From Acinetobacter sp. ANC 4470 (GTDB taxonomy: Bacteria; Pseudomonadota; Gammaproteobacteria; Pseudomonadales; Moraxellaceae), in contig NZ_NEGC01000003.1 in the NCBI RefSeq assembly GCF_002135335.1, positions 1 through 64,000 of the forward strand: 64,000 nt of DNA, written 5' to 3'. The translations under genes were made by a program, and so were the position numbers. Under the pieces are notes generated by a model. It did no database searches, was not told where the DNA came from, and saw only the letters and a list, made by a program, of their open reading frames with translations. Shown one piece after another: positions 56,466 to 64,000 of this stretch (the first letter of the stretch is position 1; every line of letters starts with the position of its first letter).

Positions 56466-56924
56466 CTACTCACTCTTCAAATCAATCTGGGTAAAATCTA
56501 AGGGATTAACATCCTTAGCAAGAGGTTGATACGCTTGGGTAAAAGTCGGTGACATTCTTTTTGCTCGACCTGTTGCAATTTCAACGCAAGCCCATTTGGT
56601 ATTTCCTGAAAATAAAATAGCCTGATCTTGTGGGCGATAGAAAACATATTGGCGGGATGAATACAATGCATTGATATCATCAAACCATGTTCTTAAAATA
56701 ATTTTTTCGCCTTTAAACGCAGCTTTACGATATTGCACATGATGCTCCACCGCCACCATCGCATGCTTCAATTCAAGATATTCTTTGAGCCCCAAACCCA
56801 AAGAGTCAATATGTGCAGTGGCGACTTCCTGCATCCACTGTATATATACAACATTATTGACATGCCCCAAACTATCAATATGCTCTACTTGAACGGTCAT
56901 TTCTAAATCAAAAACTGTACTCAT
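56466..56924 (-). CDS. Acyl-CoA thioesterase (4HBT hotdog fold)
   Basis: A 152-residue hotdog thioesterase. The start VQVEHIDSLGHVNNVVYIQW carries the catalytic Asp in D-x-x-G-H-V-N-N, typical of 4-hydroxybenzoyl-CoA/YbgC-type enzymes. Single gene between lepA and the protease gene. Substrate unknown. Confidence 0.87.
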   Translation of the reverse strand: MSTVFDLEMTVQVEHIDSLGHVNNVVYIQWMQEVATAHIDSLGLGLKEYLELKHAMVAVEHHVQYRKAAFKGEKIILRTWFDDINALYSSRQYVFYRPQDQAILFSGNTKWACVEIATGRAKRMSPTFTQAYQPLAKDVNPLDFTQIDLKSE

Positions 56925-57011
56925 ATACTTTTACGCCCTTACTCTTTGGAAAATTTCGCCCAAGGTCAAATAGTCTACGTAATTTTGAGTTAGAGTAAAA
57001 TTGCAAAATAT

Positions 57012-57041
57012 AAAAAAACCACTCATTTTCAGAGTGGTTTT
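57012..57041 (-). terminator. Terminator of the Do-family protease gene
   Basis: AAAACCACTC (57015-57024) pairs with GAGTGGTTTT (57032-57041); the A-run at 57012-57018 gives a T-run on the minus strand. Confidence 0.85.
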
Positions 57042-57077
57042 AAATTGCATCAATTCTAAATCAAAACACACATGATG

Positions 57078-58460
57078 TTATTCAATACGCATGCCCAAAA
57101 TTGCGCGTTGATCTTGACGAATAATCGAAACACGTGCAATCGAACCTTTCTTTAGCTCAGAAACAGATTTAATAAAATCGTCACTATTGAGAATGGCTTT
57201 ATTATTAATTTGAGTAATGATATCCCCTGCAACCATACGTGATTGTGCAGCAACCCCTCCCGACTTCACTTCCTGTACCAAAATCCCGCCCTTAACATCC
57301 AACTGTGATTGCTCATTGGCGGTTAAATTACGAATCGTGATCCCTAATACAGGCCCTTTTTGTTGCGCTGTTTGTTCTACTTTTGCAGGAGTATCATCGG
57401 GAGCCGTCGTTAAGGTCGCGGAGATATTTTGCATTTTATCATCACGTAAAACCTGTAACTGAATGACTTGATTCGGTAAAGTTCGGTTTAAATAATTCAA
57501 TAAATCCGATGTTCTTGAAATGGCTGAACCATTATATTTTAAGATCACATCACCTGATTTAAAACCGGCCTTAGCTGCAGGTGAATTTGGTATCACTTGT
57601 GTAATCAATGAACCTTCTGGTTTGGGTAATTTATAAGATTCAGCAAGGTTACGGTCGATATCTTGTAGCATCACACCTAAATATGAACGCGTTACCTTAC
57701 CATTTTTCTTCAATTGATCTGCTACATCCATCGCTACATCAATCGGAATAGAAAAAGACAAGCCCATATATCCGCCAGTCCCACTAAAGATTCGTGAGTT
57801 GACCCCAACCACTTCACCATTTTGGTTAAACAATGGTCCCCCTGAACTTCCCGGATTCAAAGCAACATCGGTTTGAATAAACGGTACGGAGGTTTCACCC
57901 ATCATGTTCCGCATTTTAGCACTGACAATCCCTGCAGACGCTGAATAATCAAAACCAAAAGGCGAACCAATAGCCAGTACAGGTTCTCCTACTCGCAGAC
58001 GGTCAACATTGCCAGTACGTAATTCAGGAAAATTTGAACCCTTTACTTTCAGAAGTGCAACATCTGTACGCTCATCACTGCCAACCACTGTCGCATCAAT
58101 TTCACGGCGATCATTTAACATAATGGTGACTTTTGACGCATCTTCTACCACATGGTGATTGGTTAATAAATAACCATCCTTACTAATAAAGAATGCACTG
58201 CCATAAGATGTTTTTTCTTGTGGTGCTTGTGGCTGTGGAATAACCACTTGATTACCAAAAAAACGGCGCAGAATTTCAGGAACTTGCTGCTGCAATAATT
58301 CTTGCTGTGTCATCTTTTTAACGACATTTACGCTGACCACTGCTGGACTGACTTGTTCAACCAAATTAGAAAAGTCGACTGAAGAAGCTGCTTGTATTTG
58401 CACCGCTGCCATCGTAAAAACAGCCGCGTATATGCCTTTTTGTACATAGCGATTTTTCAT
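57078..58460 (-). CDS. Do-family periplasmic serine endoprotease (DegP/MucD-like)
   Basis: A periplasmic protease-chaperone for misfolded envelope proteins. Signal peptide to about residue 24 (FTMAAVQIQA-ASS). The catalytic triad is His in LTNHHVVEDA, Asp in DERTDVALLKV and Ser in NPGSSGGPLFN. Two PDZ domains follow (SYLGVMLQDIDRNL and LGITIRNLTANE). The ATG at 58460 is chosen; an ATG at 58478 adds six residues. Divergent from nadB. In Pseudomonas the MucD gene sits in an algW/algT setting; that context is absent here. Confidence 0.92.
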   Translation of the reverse strand: MKNRYVQKGIYAAVFTMAAVQIQAASSVDFSNLVEQVSPAVVSVNVVKKMTQQELLQQQVPEILRRFFGNQVVIPQPQAPQEKTSYGSAFFISKDGYLLTNHHVVEDASKVTIMLNDRREIDATVVGSDERTDVALLKVKGSNFPELRTGNVDRLRVGEPVLAIGSPFGFDYSASAGIVSAKMRNMMGETSVPFIQTDVALNPGSSGGPLFNQNGEVVGVNSRIFSGTGGYMGLSFSIPIDVAMDVADQLKKNGKVTRSYLGVMLQDIDRNLAESYKLPKPEGSLITQVIPNSPAAKAGFKSGDVILKYNGSAISRTSDLLNYLNRTLPNQVIQLQVLRDDKMQNISATLTTAPDDTPAKVEQTAQQKGPVLGITIRNLTANEQSQLDVKGGILVQEVKSGGVAAQSRMVAGDIITQINNKAILNSDDFIKSVSELKKGSIARVSIIRQDQRAILGMRIE

Positions 58461-58688
58461 GTAAAGCATTCGCTCCATTGCGTTATTAATATCCGTAAAC
58501 AGTTTTTAGCATAAAAATTGTTTACCTTAAGTAATAATATGTTTGATTATATTTGTATAAACAATAGCTTAAAGATTACTTGAAATTTTATTGGCTTATT
58601 GCTTTTTCTCATCATAAATTAGCATATTCGCTCTTGTTTTTTGAGCAAAAAAGCGTTGTCATTAGCAAACTTTTTTTCAAATTAGCTG

Positions 58689-60338
58689 ATGGACATGTCT
58701 AATTTAAACTCAACGCATTATTTTGATGTGATTATTGTGGGAAGTGGCGGTGCAGGTTTAAGTCTGGCTTTATCACTTCCCGATCATTTCAATATTGCAG
58801 TTTTGGCAAAATCGACTTTAACAGATGCAAGTACATTTTACGCGCAAGGCGGTGTGGCTGCGGTTCTAGATGAAACCGATTCAATTGAACAGCACATTGA
58901 TGACACCATGATTGCAGGCGCACATTTATGTGAGTTTGAAGCGGTCAAACAAACAGTAGAAGGTGGAAAACCTTCGGTTGATTTTCTGTTAAAGCATGGC
59001 GTTCAATTCACCTTAGATGAACAAGAACAATTGCATTTAACCCGTGAAGGTGGGCATTCACAACGACGCATTATTCACGCAGCAGATGCAACGGGTCGTG
59101 CTATTTCAACCACCTTAGTACAACGCGCTGAAGAAAAGAAAAATATTACGATTTTTGAAAACTATATTGCGATTGATCTAATTACTTCACAAAAACTGGG
59201 CTTAGAAGATGTAAAGAATCGTGCACTAGGTTTATATGTTCTAGATGAGAAAACTGAAAAAATACATACCTTCTTAGCTCCCTCAATTGCTTTAGCTTGT
59301 GGTGGCGCGATGAAAGCATATCTCTATACCTCAAACCCAGATATTGCAACGGGTGATGGTATTGCAATGGCATATCGAGCTGGATGCCGTGTTGCCAATA
59401 TGGAATTCAATCAGTTCCATCCAACCTGCCTTTATCATCCTCAAGCGCGTTCATTTTTAATTACTGAAGCCATGCGAGGTGAAGGCGCCTATTTACGCCT
59501 TCCAGATGGTGAACGTTTCATGCTGCGTTTTGACGAACGCGCTGAACTTGCTCCACGTGATATTGTGGCACGCGCGATTGACTATGAAATTAAACGTTTA
59601 GGCATACGTCATGTCTGGCTCGACATCACGCATAAATCTGCCGAATTTGTCAAAGAACATTTTCCAACACTCTATGCACGCTTATTAGAATTGGGCATTG
59701 ATATCACCAAAGAGATGATCCCTGTCGTTCCTGCGGCTCACTATACTTGTGGTGGCGTTGTGGTCGATCACAACAGTCAGACTGACATCGAAGGACTATA
59801 TGCCATTGGTGAAACCTCTTATACAGGTTTACATGGGGCTAACCGAATGGCTAGTAACTCACTTTTAGAATGTTTCGTTTATGGCATGAGTGCTGCCAAA
59901 CATATCGAAAGCCAGTTTATTAGCGACTATGTTTCTCCTAATGTTCCTGCTTGGGATGATTCTCAAGTCACCAATCCAGATGAAGACGTGGTCATTTTAC
60001 AAAATTGGGATGAACTACGCCAAACCATGTGGAACTATGTCGGCATTGTGCGTACCACCAAACGTTTAGAACGCGCTTTACACCGTATTGAAATGCTTAA
60101 AACAGAAATCACCGAATATTATCAAGATTATCAAGTGAGTAAGAACTTAATTGAACTGCGTAATTTAGTTCTAGTATCGGAAATGATTGTTCGTTGTGCT
60201 ATGGAACGTAAAGAATCACGCGGTCTACATTTTACCTTGGACTATCCTGAACTTGCTCCTGAGCTCCGTAAAACAATATTGCTGCCACCAAACTTTCAGA
60301 CAGAAACACCCTTAGTAAATGCTGAAGCTATCATTTAA
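58689..60338 (+). CDS. nadB: L-aspartate oxidase
   Basis: The first step of NAD synthesis, oxidising aspartate to iminoaspartate. A 549-residue flavoprotein: [19 protein letters not shown] (FAD), [52 protein letters not shown] and the [15 protein letters not shown] loop (here [17 protein letters not shown]). Divergent from the protease gene. The start [12 protein letters not shown] could be the second Met. Terminator follows. Confidence 0.95.
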   Translation: MDMSNLNSTHYFDVIIVGSGGAGLSLALSLPDHFNIAVLAKSTLTDASTFYAQGGVAAVLDETDSIEQHIDDTMIAGAHLCEFEAVKQTVEGGKPSVDFLLKHGVQFTLDEQEQLHLTREGGHSQRRIIHAADATGRAISTTLVQRAEEKKNITIFENYIAIDLITSQKLGLEDVKNRALGLYVLDEKTEKIHTFLAPSIALACGGAMKAYLYTSNPDIATGDGIAMAYRAGCRVANMEFNQFHPTCLYHPQARSFLITEAMRGEGAYLRLPDGERFMLRFDERAELAPRDIVARAIDYEIKRLGIRHVWLDITHKSAEFVKEHFPTLYARLLELGIDITKEMIPVVPAAHYTCGGVVVDHNSQTDIEGLYAIGETSYTGLHGANRMASNSLLECFVYGMSAAKHIESQFISDYVSPNVPAWDDSQVTNPDEDVVILQNWDELRQTMWNYVGIVRTTKRLERALHRIEMLKTEITEYYQDYQVSKNLIELRNLVLVSEMIVRCAMERKESRGLHFTLDYPELAPELRKTILLPPNFQTETPLVNAEAII

Positions 60339-60355
60339 AAACTCGTAAAACCAAT

Positions 60356-60387
60356 AAAAAAGCCGAACATTTTAGTTCGGCTTTTTG
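60356..60387. terminator. Convergent terminator after nadB
   Basis: AAAAAGCCGAAC (60356-60368 region) pairs with GTTCGGCTTTTT (60375-60386). Serves the convergent thioesterase gene as well. Confidence 0.9.
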
Positions 60388-60406
60388 AATACATAATAGA
60401 ATTTAT

Positions 60407-60823
60407 TTATCGCTGCGGCGGTATAGAATAGGTTCCTACCACATGTGCAATCGGCTCATCTGAATCAAGAGAATATAACCATACATCACCCACAATCAGT
60501 GCTTTACCAACTTTCATCAATTGGCAAACTGCACGAATATCTTGATCTGCTGATGGTTTCTTTAAAAAATTAGTGGATAAATTGGTGGTCACAGCCAAAG
60601 CGACAATGCCAATTTCACCCAAGATCGCAATATAAAGCGCATAATCGGCAGCAGTCATCATCGTTGGCCCCGAGACCGTTCCACCCGGTCGCAAATCAGC
60701 AGCACCCACATGATAAATAATGGATGCAGCCTTTTTAGTCACGGTTTCTATCTCGCACTTTTCAAGACTTTGTGGAAATTCAGCCTGTAAAAAAGAAATA
60801 ATCTCTGCCTTGGTACTTTTCAT
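60407..60823 (-). CDS. PaaI-type thioesterase family protein
   Basis: A 138-residue hotdog-fold protein. The stretch AADLRPGGTVSGPTMMTAAD holds the active-site region (H-G-G-replacing loop), and LSTNFLKKPSADQDIRAVCQ the family's second strand pair. Substrate unknown. It lies between nadB and tmk on the minus strand, where E. coli would have holB after tmk; no holB is seen. Confidence 0.85.
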   Translation of the reverse strand: MKSTKAEIISFLQAEFPQSLEKCEIETVTKKAASIIYHVGAADLRPGGTVSGPTMMTAADYALYIAILGEIGIVALAVTTNLSTNFLKKPSADQDIRAVCQLMKVGKALIVGDVWLYSLDSDEPIAHVVGTYSIPPQR

Positions 60824-60914
60824 TTACGCTTCATCTTCATCCATGATGACTCTGAATATAAAAGAATAATCCACCTTAAGCACTGATTTTTTGATCTTTT
60901 TTCAATCTAAAAAG

Positions 60915-61514
60915 CTACTTCAAATAAGCCACAGCCTGTTCAAAGACTTGTTCAGGCGTTTGCGTTGCATCTAGTCGTTTCATGCGCTCAGGAGACTGTT
61001 CAAATAATTCCTGATAACCCGCTCTAACTTTTTCAAAAAAAGCGACTTTCTCTTGTTCAAAACGATCCAACGCACCACGTTCCCGCGCACGAGACATGCC
61101 CAGCTCAATCGGTGCATCTAGCCAGAACGTAAAGTTTGGCATATGCGAAACAAAGTTTTGATTCAACAAATTCAATTTTTCTCGGCTTAAGCCTCGACCT
61201 GCACATTGATAAGCAAAACTGGCATCAGTAAAACGGTCACATAGCACTGTTTTCCCTGCCAGCAAAGCAGGTACAATCACTTGTTGTAAATGTTGTGCAC
61301 GTGCGGCATACATTAAAAGCAGCTCAGTATCATTGGACATACTTTCGTCATGATTAACTGACAACAACAGCGCACGGATTTGTTCTGCCATCGGTGTACC
61401 GCCCGGCTCACGCGTCAGTACTACTTCATGCCCTTGCTGTACTAAATATTCATAAATTTTACGAATGAGTGTGGTTTTCCCGACACCTTCAGTGCCTTCA
61501 AAACTAATAAACAT
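60915..61514 (-). CDS. tmk: Thymidylate kinase
   Basis: It phosphorylates dTMP to dTDP. P-loop FEGTEGVGKTTLIRK, VVLTREPGGTPMAEQIR and DRFTDASFAYQCAGRGL (with the lid residues) are intact. 199 residues. It starts 3 bases after the mltG stop, forming pabC-mltG-tmk. Confidence 0.95.
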   Translation of the reverse strand: MFISFEGTEGVGKTTLIRKIYEYLVQQGHEVVLTREPGGTPMAEQIRALLLSVNHDESMSNDTELLLMYAARAQHLQQVIVPALLAGKTVLCDRFTDASFAYQCAGRGLSREKLNLLNQNFVSHMPNFTFWLDAPIELGMSRARERGALDRFEQEKVAFFEKVRAGYQELFEQSPERMKRLDATQTPEQVFEQAVAYLK

Positions 61515-61517
61515 CCA

Positions 61518-62567
61518 TCACTCCTTCTTCGATTTTAATACAGATAAGTAATCCTGCACTGCACGATTATGCTCATCTAAACTTGCCGTAAATGTATGTC
61601 CGCCATTGCCCGTTGCGACAAAATAAATATTATTTGAACCATCAGGATGCATGGCTGCTTCAATTGCTTTTTGACTTGGCAACGCAATTGGGGTTGGCGG
61701 TAAGCCATTAATGGTATAGGTATTATAGGCTGTCGGTGTGCGTAAATCTGTACGGGTGATATTGCCATGATAACGATCTCCCATACCATAAATCACCGTA
61801 GGATCAGTTTGTAGACGCATCCCCATTTTTAAACGGCGCACAAATACGCCAGAAACTTGTTCTAGCTCACGATCAAGACTGGTTTCTTTTTCAATAATTG
61901 AAGCCATAATTAAGGCTTCATATTTATCTTTGTACGGTAAATCAGCGGCACGATTTTCCCATGCGGCATCCAATGCTTTCATTTGACGCTGATATAAATC
62001 AGTCAAAATCTTTTTATCTGTTTCACCTTTGGCAAAGAAATAAGTATCTGGCGCAAATAATCCTTCAGGATGATTAAATGGAATATTTAAGGCTTTCAGC
62101 ATTTGATCTTGAGGAAGATTCAAAACCTCTTTCGTGACTAAATCATCTTTTTTTAAGCTTTCAAGCAACTGTTTAAATGTCGTGCCTTCAATCACCAAAA
62201 TACGATTCATTTGTGCATTTTCAGAATTCGACAGCATGTCCATCACTTGACGTACTGACATGCCTTCATGAACTTCATAAACACCCGCTTTTAGGGTGTC
62301 ATGAATCATAATTTTTTGATAAAGCTTGAGAATAATGGGAAAACTAATTTTATCTTCTTTGGCTAAACGATCAATAAAACCTGAATAAGTATCGCCTGCT
62401 CCAATCGCGAGCATCTGTTTTTTGCCCTCAATGGGATAGGACTTAAATAAACTTGACCATAAAATGACTGAAGCCAGCACAATAAGACCGACAATGAAAA
62501 TAACCAAGCCTTTCAAAGGAAATACTTTTGCTGCTTTATTTTTTGATTTTTGCTTTGTGCTGGACAT
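61518..62567 (-). CDS. mltG: Endolytic murein transglycosylase MltG
   Basis: It cleaves nascent glycan strands and sets their length. A membrane helix (GLVIFIVGLIVLASVILW), then LysM-like SYPIEGKKQMLAIGAGD region and the YceG catalytic domain with Glu in LIMASIIEKETSLDRE and TPTAYNTYTINGLPPTPIALP. 349 residues. Between pabC and tmk. Confidence 0.94.
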   Translation of the reverse strand: MSSTKQKSKNKAAKVFPLKGLVIFIVGLIVLASVILWSSLFKSYPIEGKKQMLAIGAGDTYSGFIDRLAKEDKISFPIILKLYQKIMIHDTLKAGVYEVHEGMSVRQVMDMLSNSENAQMNRILVIEGTTFKQLLESLKKDDLVTKEVLNLPQDQMLKALNIPFNHPEGLFAPDTYFFAKGETDKKILTDLYQRQMKALDAAWENRAADLPYKDKYEALIMASIIEKETSLDRELEQVSGVFVRRLKMGMRLQTDPTVIYGMGDRYHGNITRTDLRTPTAYNTYTINGLPPTPIALPSQKAIEAAMHPDGSNNIYFVATGNGGHTFTASLDEHNRAVQDYLSVLKSKKE

Positions 62568-62568
62568 A

Positions 62569-63381
62569 TTAACGAATCTGATTCAATTGAAGGATATTAA
62601 AGAGTTCAATACAGGCTTGAACATTCAAAGGTCGCTGCTGAAATTCAGTCACGACTTTCATTGGATTTAAAGTATTACAGAAAAACAGGCTTTCAAATTT
62701 TGAAATTTCTTCCAGATCAATAAAGCGCTGTTCACATGTAATCCCTTGTTGCTGCATACGAGATAAAATTTCGGCACGCATCACACCATGCACACCATTA
62801 TAACGAAGTTCTGGGGTAATCCATGTATTGTTTAAACGAATGAAACAATTACTACTAACCCCTTCAACAACTGAACCTTGTACATCCGTAACCAGTGCCT
62901 CAGTCCAACCTTTCTGGTCTGCCTCATGTTTTAACAAAACTTGTTCCAACCGATTCAGGCTTTTTAAACCGAGCAAACTAGGCATGGTTAAACCTAAAAC
63001 TTGTTGTAATAGACCCGATTTAATTTTTTCAACTTGAAAATCATCCACGGCTTTGGGATAGAAAAACACCCATACATCGGCAGAATGATCAGGCAAGCTA
63101 TAGCCACGTTGCCCTTCACCACGACTAATGACAATTTTAAGTGTGCCATTCACTTCTAGAAATTTCTGTTGTAGTAAAACCAAGCTTTTTTGAATCAAAC
63201 TCAAATCTGCTTTTAACAGCAGTCGCTCACAACTTAAATGCAGCCGTGCCATATGCAAAATTTCAAGTTCAATTTTACCATGCCGAACACGTGCCGTCGT
63301 AAAACAACCATCACCATAATGAAAAGCACGATCCAATAATGAGATCTGGTTTATTTCCTGCGCATTCTTAAAACATGGCAT
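62569..63381 (-). CDS. pabC: Aminodeoxychorismate lyase
   Basis: It makes 4-aminobenzoate for folate synthesis. A 270-residue fold-type IV PLP enzyme: DRAFHYGDGCFTTARVRHG at the start, catalytic Lys in SLKSLNRLEQVL-type context (here GLKSLNRLEQVLLKHEAD), and GSVVEGVSSNCFIRLN. The stop is one base from the mltG start. Related branched-chain aminotransferases have different first loops, which supports the pabC call together with the location. Confidence 0.92.
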   Translation of the reverse strand: MPCFKNAQEINQISLLDRAFHYGDGCFTTARVRHGKIELEILHMARLHLSCERLLLKADLSLIQKSLVLLQQKFLEVNGTLKIVISRGEGQRGYSLPDHSADVWVFFYPKAVDDFQVEKIKSGLLQQVLGLTMPSLLGLKSLNRLEQVLLKHEADQKGWTEALVTDVQGSVVEGVSSNCFIRLNNTWITPELRYNGVHGVMRAEILSRMQQQGITCEQRFIDLEEISKFESLFFCNTLNPMKVVTEFQQRPLNVQACIELFNILQLNQIR

Positions 63382-63548
63382 ATCAAAACATCCTGTAAAT
63401 GATGATTTAGTTTATGAACAACTGAGTCGATTTTATATCTCTTTTACTCATATAAAATTCATTTCTTATTATTTTTTCCCCATAAAAGATGACGCTATGC
63501 TTAGCCATGTTACAAAACATTAATAATTTAAATTTAAAGGTTAACAAA

Positions 63549-64000
63549 ATGCGCTCATTAAAAATTGGGGTTTTAGCAGCACTTATTTCGGCAACATCTT
63601 TTAGTGCTCTTGCAAAAGACTTTTTAAACGTTTCTTACGATCCAACCCGTGAACTTTATGAAAATTTCAATAAAGAGTTTGGTACATACTGGAAAAAATC
63701 GACTGGACAAGAGCTTAATTTCAAACAATCACATGGGGGCTCTGGTAAACAAGCACGTTCAGTCATTGATGGCCTTGATGCAGACGTAGTGACCTTAGCA
63801 CTGGCCGCAGATATTGATGCCATTGCAGAAAACACCAATCTTCTGCCAAAAAACTGGCAGAAAAAATTCCCGCAAAACTCTACACCTTATACCTCTACCA
63901 TCGTATTCCTGGTGCGTAAAGGCAACCCTAAGGGCATTAAAGACTGGGGCGATTTGGTTAAACCAGATGTTGGCATCATTACACCAAACCCTAAAACTTC
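63549..64000 (+). CDS. sbp: Sulfate/thiosulfate-binding protein (partial, runs off window)
   Basis: The first 150 codons of a periplasmic sulfate-binding protein. Signal peptide ([17 protein letters not shown]), then [19 protein letters not shown] and [20 protein letters not shown], which form the sulfate-binding helix dipoles, and [19 protein letters not shown] lies 8 bases before the ATG. The rest of the sulfate transport operon presumably follows outside the window. Confidence 0.93.
   Translation, partial: MRSLKIGVLAALISATSFSALAKDFLNVSYDPTRELYENFNKEFGTYWKKSTGQELNFKQSHGGSGKQARSVIDGLDADVVTLALAADIDAIAENTNLLPKNWQKKFPQNSTPYTSTIVFLVRKGNPKGIKDWGDLVKPDVGIITPNPKT

Overview
The window looks like Acinetobacter (Moraxellaceae). 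The evidence is a low-GC chromosome, an nudJ-mnmA-hflD-purB block, a dat-ddc 1,3-diaminopropane operon, a lepA-lepB-DUF4845-rnc-era-recO-pdxJ-miaE block, and an iteron plasmid replicon of the Acinetobacter Rep_3 type with XerC/XerD (pdif) sites. I cannot fix the species from the sequence alone.

Bases 1-9667 are plasmid-like and very AT-rich. They carry a Rep_3 initiator with four 22-bp iterons, a small HTH 'replication DNA-binding' protein and a 47-residue membrane peptide. Around this backbone lie five good pdif sites and one degenerate one. Cargo between the sites is: an orphan small gene (221-834); an FRG-domain gene plus a DUF262 gene followed by a strongly folded, terminator-ended non-coding RNA that resembles the IscB-associated omega/HEARO RNA class but has no IscB gene; a predicted type II restriction-modification pair whose C5-cytosine methyltransferase is circularly permuted; and a second orphan small gene (9155-9667). 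The two small-gene modules are preceded by diverged copies (roughly 94% identical) of the same 248-bp segment. The region reads as a Xer-shuffled defence cargo carrier.

From 9668 onward the DNA is ordinary chromosome. 9.9-13.7 kb holds nudJ-mnmA-hflD-purB. 13.8-15.8 kb holds yjdF-like and sohB-like genes. 16-21 kb holds the phosphate transporter pstSCAB with a clear Pho box. 21.7-24.6 kb holds dat-ddc. 25-29 kb holds a SIMPL protein, a FecA-like TonB receptor with a candidate Fur box, and a PAP2 phosphatase. 29-31.4 kb holds proB and obgE. 31.9-33.3 kb holds an HxlR regulator divergent from a frameshifted qorB-like gene, with a palindromic operator candidate between them. 33.4-39 kb holds gap, rarD, a lipocalin and uvrB.

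39-46 kb holds a macro-like protein, a diguanylate cyclase with a duplicated sensor, an OmpW-like porin, an MFS transporter with an overlapping 44-residue peptide gene, a 12-bp tandem repeat and a TauD-family dioxygenase. 46.3-49.7 kb holds sthA, lipA and miaE. 49.7-56.2 kb is the conserved pdxJ-recO-lipoprotein-era-rnc-DUF4845-lepB-lepA block. 56.4-63.4 kb holds two thioesterases, a Do-family protease, nadB, and pabC-mltG-tmk. A sulfate-binding protein gene runs off the right end.

The most unusual content is in the first 9.7 kb: the stand-alone structured RNA, the permuted methyltransferase in an R-before-M operon, the duplicated pdif frames, a second iteron-like array with no matching rep gene, and the direct junction of a plasmid replicon to chromosomal housekeeping genes.
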